The notes beneath the pieces were generated by a model. It saw nothing but the letters and a program-made list of their open reading frames with translations. It was not told the DNA's origin and did not search any database. Shown in pieces: positions 61,882 to 64,000 of a DNA stretch of 64,000 nt (positions are counted from its first letter, which is position 1; every line of letters begins with the position of its first letter). The position numbers and the translations under genes were made by a program. The DNA lies in NCBI RefSeq assembly GCF_003945385.1, contig NZ_AP018920.1, forward strand, positions 3,410,001 through 3,474,000, in the 5' to 3' direction. Source of the DNA: Pseudonocardia autotrophica (GTDB taxonomy: Bacteria > Actinomycetota > Actinomycetes > Mycobacteriales > Pseudonocardiaceae).

Positions 61882-62349
61882 TCAGCCCGAGCCGAGCTTG
61901 CGGAAGTCCCAGCTGGTGATCTTCTCCGGGCGGAGCCGGAGCCAGGCGTGCCGGCCGTCGATCACGACGTGGCCGCCGGTGTAGCGGTCGGCGAACGCCT
62001 GCTCCACCCGCTCCAGCCCGGGATGCGGCTCGCCGGTGCGCGGCACCTCGCCGACCACCTCGACCGTTCCGCGCAGCTCGACCCCGCGCAGCTCGCCGTA
62101 GTCGTGCCCGGCGTCGACGACGGCCGCGATCCGCGGATCGGCGGCCAGGTCGGTCCAGCGCTGGGAGCGGGACAGCGAGGTCAGCCAGAGCGCCTCACCG
62201 TCCCAGAGGTACCAGAGCGGGGTCGCGTGCGGCCCGTCCGTGCCGTTCGTCGCGACCCGGCAGGTCCGCTGCTCGTCCAGGAACGTGGTGACCTCCTCCG
62301 GGGTCATCGCGATCTTCCGGGCACGGCGTTGCTGCTTCGGTGCGGTCAC
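61882..62349 (-). CDS. Pyridoxamine 5'-phosphate oxidase-family (PPOX, F420/FMN-type) protein
   Basis: 155 residues, split beta-barrel flavin-binding fold: FLDEQRTCRVATNGTDGPHATPLWYLWDGEALWLTSLSRSQRW, DPRIAAVVDAGHDYGELRGVELRGTVEVV and WLRLRPEKITSWDFRKLG. Small PPOX proteins of actinobacteria bind F420 or FMN and reduce varied substrates. GTG 62349 follows minus-strand TAGGTT at exactly 7 nt, so it is probably leaderless. Divergent from the ornithine-decarboxylase-like gene with 33 nt between starts. Confidence 0.9.
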   Translation of the reverse strand: MTAPKQQRRARKIAMTPEEVTTFLDEQRTCRVATNGTDGPHATPLWYLWDGEALWLTSLSRSQRWTDLAADPRIAAVVDAGHDYGELRGVELRGTVEVVGEVPRTGEPHPGLERVEQAFADRYTGGHVVIDGRHAWLRLRPEKITSWDFRKLGSG

Positions 62350-62356
62350 GGGTCCC

Positions 62357-62362
62357 AACCTA
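62357..62362 (-). promoter_or_regulatory. -10 element of leaderless PPOX gene
   Basis: TAGGTT on the minus strand ending 7 nt before GTG 62349. Confidence 0.55.
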
Positions 62363-62382
62363 CGGTGGGGGACCATCTCCGC

Positions 62383-63522
62383 GTGCTCTCACCCGGACTG
62401 CAGAAGGTGCTCGCGCAGCGCCACCCGACGCCGTACCTCGCACTGGACCCCGATGTCGTGCGGGAACGCCATCGCCTGCTGCGCACGGCTTTCGGCGGGG
62501 CCACGATCCTGTACGCGGTGAAGGCCTGCCCGGAGCCCGCCGTGCTGCGGGCGCTGGTCGCCGATGGCGCGGGCTTCGACGTCGCCTCCCAGCAGGAGAT
62601 CGCGCTCTGCCTGGCCGCCGGCGCCGATCCGGCCACCCTGCAGCACGGCAACCCGGTGCGCGGCCCCGGCGCGGCGGCCCGCGCCGCCGCGGACGGGATC
62701 CGGCGGTTCGTCACCGACAGCGCCGAGGACGTCGATGCGCTCGCCGCCGAGGTGCCCGGTGCCCGCGTGCAGGTCCGGCTGATCGTCGACGACAGCGGCT
62801 CGGCGACCCCGTTCCACGGCAAGTTCGGTGCGCTGCCCGGCGAGGCCGTCGGGCTGCTGCACCGGATCCGGGAGCGGGGCCTGGTCGCCGCGGGCGTCAC
62901 CTTCCACGCCGGCTCCCAGCAGGTCCGGCCGCAGACCTACGCGGACGCGGTCGGGACGGCGCTGGCGGTCGCCGGGCGGGCCGGGCTGCGCCGGCCGGAG
63001 CTGGACCTGGGCGGGGGCTGGCCGGTCGCCTACCGGTCCGCGGTGCCCGGGCCGGAGGTGTTCGCCGCCGCCGTGCGCGAGGCGGTGGATGCCGCGGTCA
63101 CCGCGGGCCGGGTCGACGACGTCACCCTGTTCCTGGAGCCCGGGCGTGCGCTCGCAGCGCCGGCCGGGGTGTTGCGGGCGACGGTGCTGCGGGTGTCCCG
63201 GCGGCCGGGGGTGGACCACCGCCGGTGGGTCTACCTCGACGTCGGGCGCTATCAGGGGCTCGCCGAGACCGAGGGGGAGGCCGTCGGATACCCGATCCGG
63301 GTGCCGGACCGGTCCGGCCCGCCGGGGCCCGCCGTGCTGGCCGGACCCACCTGCGACGGCGACGACGTGATCTACCGGCGGACCCCGGTCGCGCTGCCGC
63401 TGGACCTGGCCGCAGGCGACGTGCTCGATCTGCTCGGCACCGGGGCGTACACCTCCAGCTACGCCTCCGTCGGGTTCAACGGCTTCGGTCCGCTCCGGGT
63501 GGTCGTCGCCGATCGGCCATGA
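62383..63522 (+). CDS. Ornithine/lysine decarboxylase-like PLP enzyme (fold III)
   Basis: 379 residues of the alanine-racemase-like fold. The PLP lysine is in LYAVKACPEP. FHAGSQQ, DLGGGWP and FLEPGRAL are cofactor contacts. GPTCDGDDVI near the end holds the catalytic Cys and Asp of eukaryotic-type ornithine decarboxylases. It makes putrescine (or cadaverine) from ornithine (or lysine). A speD gene follows 64 nt downstream, giving a polyamine pathway and favouring ornithine. GTG start, with GTGGGGGA about 10 nt upstream. Confidence 0.88.
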   Translation: MLSPGLQKVLAQRHPTPYLALDPDVVRERHRLLRTAFGGATILYAVKACPEPAVLRALVADGAGFDVASQQEIALCLAAGADPATLQHGNPVRGPGAAARAAADGIRRFVTDSAEDVDALAAEVPGARVQVRLIVDDSGSATPFHGKFGALPGEAVGLLHRIRERGLVAAGVTFHAGSQQVRPQTYADAVGTALAVAGRAGLRRPELDLGGGWPVAYRSAVPGPEVFAAAVREAVDAAVTAGRVDDVTLFLEPGRALAAPAGVLRATVLRVSRRPGVDHRRWVYLDVGRYQGLAETEGEAVGYPIRVPDRSGPPGPAVLAGPTCDGDDVIYRRTPVALPLDLAAGDVLDLLGTGAYTSSYASVGFNGFGPLRVVVADRP

Positions 63523-63572
63523 GCCGCGCCACCACCCGGCGCGCGGAGGGGGCGTCGATCCCACATCCCGGT

Positions 63573-63578
63573 TAGCGT
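63573..63578 (+). promoter_or_regulatory. -10-like element ahead of speD
   Basis: TAGCGT ending 8 nt before GTG 63587; may allow independent leaderless transcription of speD. Confidence 0.45.
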
Positions 63579-63586
63579 GTCCGGAC

Positions 63587-64000
63587 GTGTCACTCTCCAC
63601 CTCGCTGACCCCGCCCGTGCCGTCCACTGCGGCCGGGGAGCTCCATCCGAGCGCCGTTCTCGACGGCTCCGGCGATCCCGCGCTCCCGAGCACGTCGTCC
63701 CCGGTGGGCAGACACGTGCTGGCCGAGCTGGGCGGGATCGCTCCGGCCGTGCTGGACGACGTCGACCGGCTCCGCAGCGACCTGGCGGCCGCGCTGACCG
63801 AGTCCGGTGCGCAGGTCCGCCAGATCGTCACCGAGCGGTTCGAGCCACAGGGCGCAACCGTGGTCGCGGTGCTGGCCGAGTCGCACGCCTCGATCCACAC
63901 CTGGCCGGAGCACGGCGGGATGCACGTCGACGTGTTCACCTGCGGGGAGAGCGCCGATCCGGTGGCCGCCGTGCGGCGGCTGGCCGAGCGGGTCGGTGCG
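63587..64000 (+). CDS. speD: S-adenosylmethionine decarboxylase proenzyme, 3'-truncated by window edge
   Basis: The window ends inside this gene after 138 codons. After a variable N-terminal 40 residues comes VGRHVLAELGGI, then VLAESHASIHTWPEHGGMHVDVFTCG. The Glu-Ser bond in AESHASIHTWPE is the self-cleavage site that turns the serine into the pyruvoyl group. The His and Cys are the conserved catalytic pair of bacterial SpeD. It supplies decarboxylated SAM for spermidine; a spermidine synthase is expected just beyond the window. Confidence 0.93.
   Translation, partial: MSLSTSLTPPVPSTAAGELHPSAVLDGSGDPALPSTSSPVGRHVLAELGGIAPAVLDDVDRLRSDLAAALTESGAQVRQIVTERFEPQGATVVAVLAESHASIHTWPEHGGMHVDVFTCGESADPVAAVRRLAERVGA

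Overview
The window is a very GC-rich, densely packed actinobacterial chromosome segment. Gene content and gene order point to Pseudonocardiaceae, probably a Pseudonocardia-like organism; this is my inference from family resemblance, not a search. Supporting signs are an InhA-type enoyl reductase next to FabG and an actinobacterial ferrochelatase, a mycothiol-type maleylpyruvate isomerase family protein, a DUF222/HNH gene with an actinobacterial SOS box, DUF3097, ECF41 and ECF42 sigma factors, and many leaderless genes whose -10 hexamer ends about 7 nt before the start codon.

The backbone is the block known from M. tuberculosis as ripAB-moxR1-Rv1480-Rv1481-fabG1-inhA-hemZ-Rv1486c-Rv1487-Rv1488, here broken up by accessory DNA. 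Backbone pieces are the NlpC/P60 end (1-615), moxR-DUF58-VWA (22058-25010), fabG-inhA-hemH (25069-27696), an Rv1476-like membrane protein (33589-34338), an Rv1486c-like gene with DUF3097 (47209-49029), and NfeD-SPFH (49104-50874).

Accessory region 1 (0.6-22 kb): a LysR/EamA pair; minisatellite repeats; a DUF222/HNH gene whose start codon lies inside a perfect SOS box; an ABC-F gene with a leaderless 14-codon leader peptide and an attenuator-like hairpin; an isochorismatase-like/GlxA-like pair; a YCII protein with an ECF42 sigma factor; a TetR/TSUP pair around two operator-like palindromes; a CPBP protease; and a sugar-catabolic cluster (MFS, 38-aa membrane peptide, SDR, 3-hydroxyacyl-CoA-dehydrogenase-like enzyme, TIM-barrel isomerase, GntR, triose-phosphate-isomerase-like enzyme, dihydroxyacetone-type kinase). 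Two identical palindromes, one ahead of each catabolic transcription unit, tie that cluster together.

Accessory region 2 (27.7-47.2 kb): methyltransferase, AGCS symporter, orphan tyrosine recombinase, GH16 hydrolase with a folded leader, GATase, polysaccharide deacetylase, MerR, S9 peptidase, and an ECF41 sigma factor divergent from an SRPBCC-type gene with a matching promoter in each direction. The 36-46 kb part is eroding: a deacetylase and a glycosyltransferase with in-frame internal deletions, an ABC-2 exporter remnant, and a frameshifted FAD oxidoreductase.

The right end (50.9-64 kb) holds an envelope-polysaccharide cluster (two GT2 enzymes, flippase, large GT-C/polymerase-like protein, two small membrane proteins) closed by strong hairpins, then a semialdehyde-type dehydrogenase, an acyl-CoA dehydrogenase pair, a PPOX-family protein, and an ornithine-decarboxylase-like gene followed by speD, which runs off the window (polyamine synthesis). 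No tRNA, rRNA or CRISPR array was seen.
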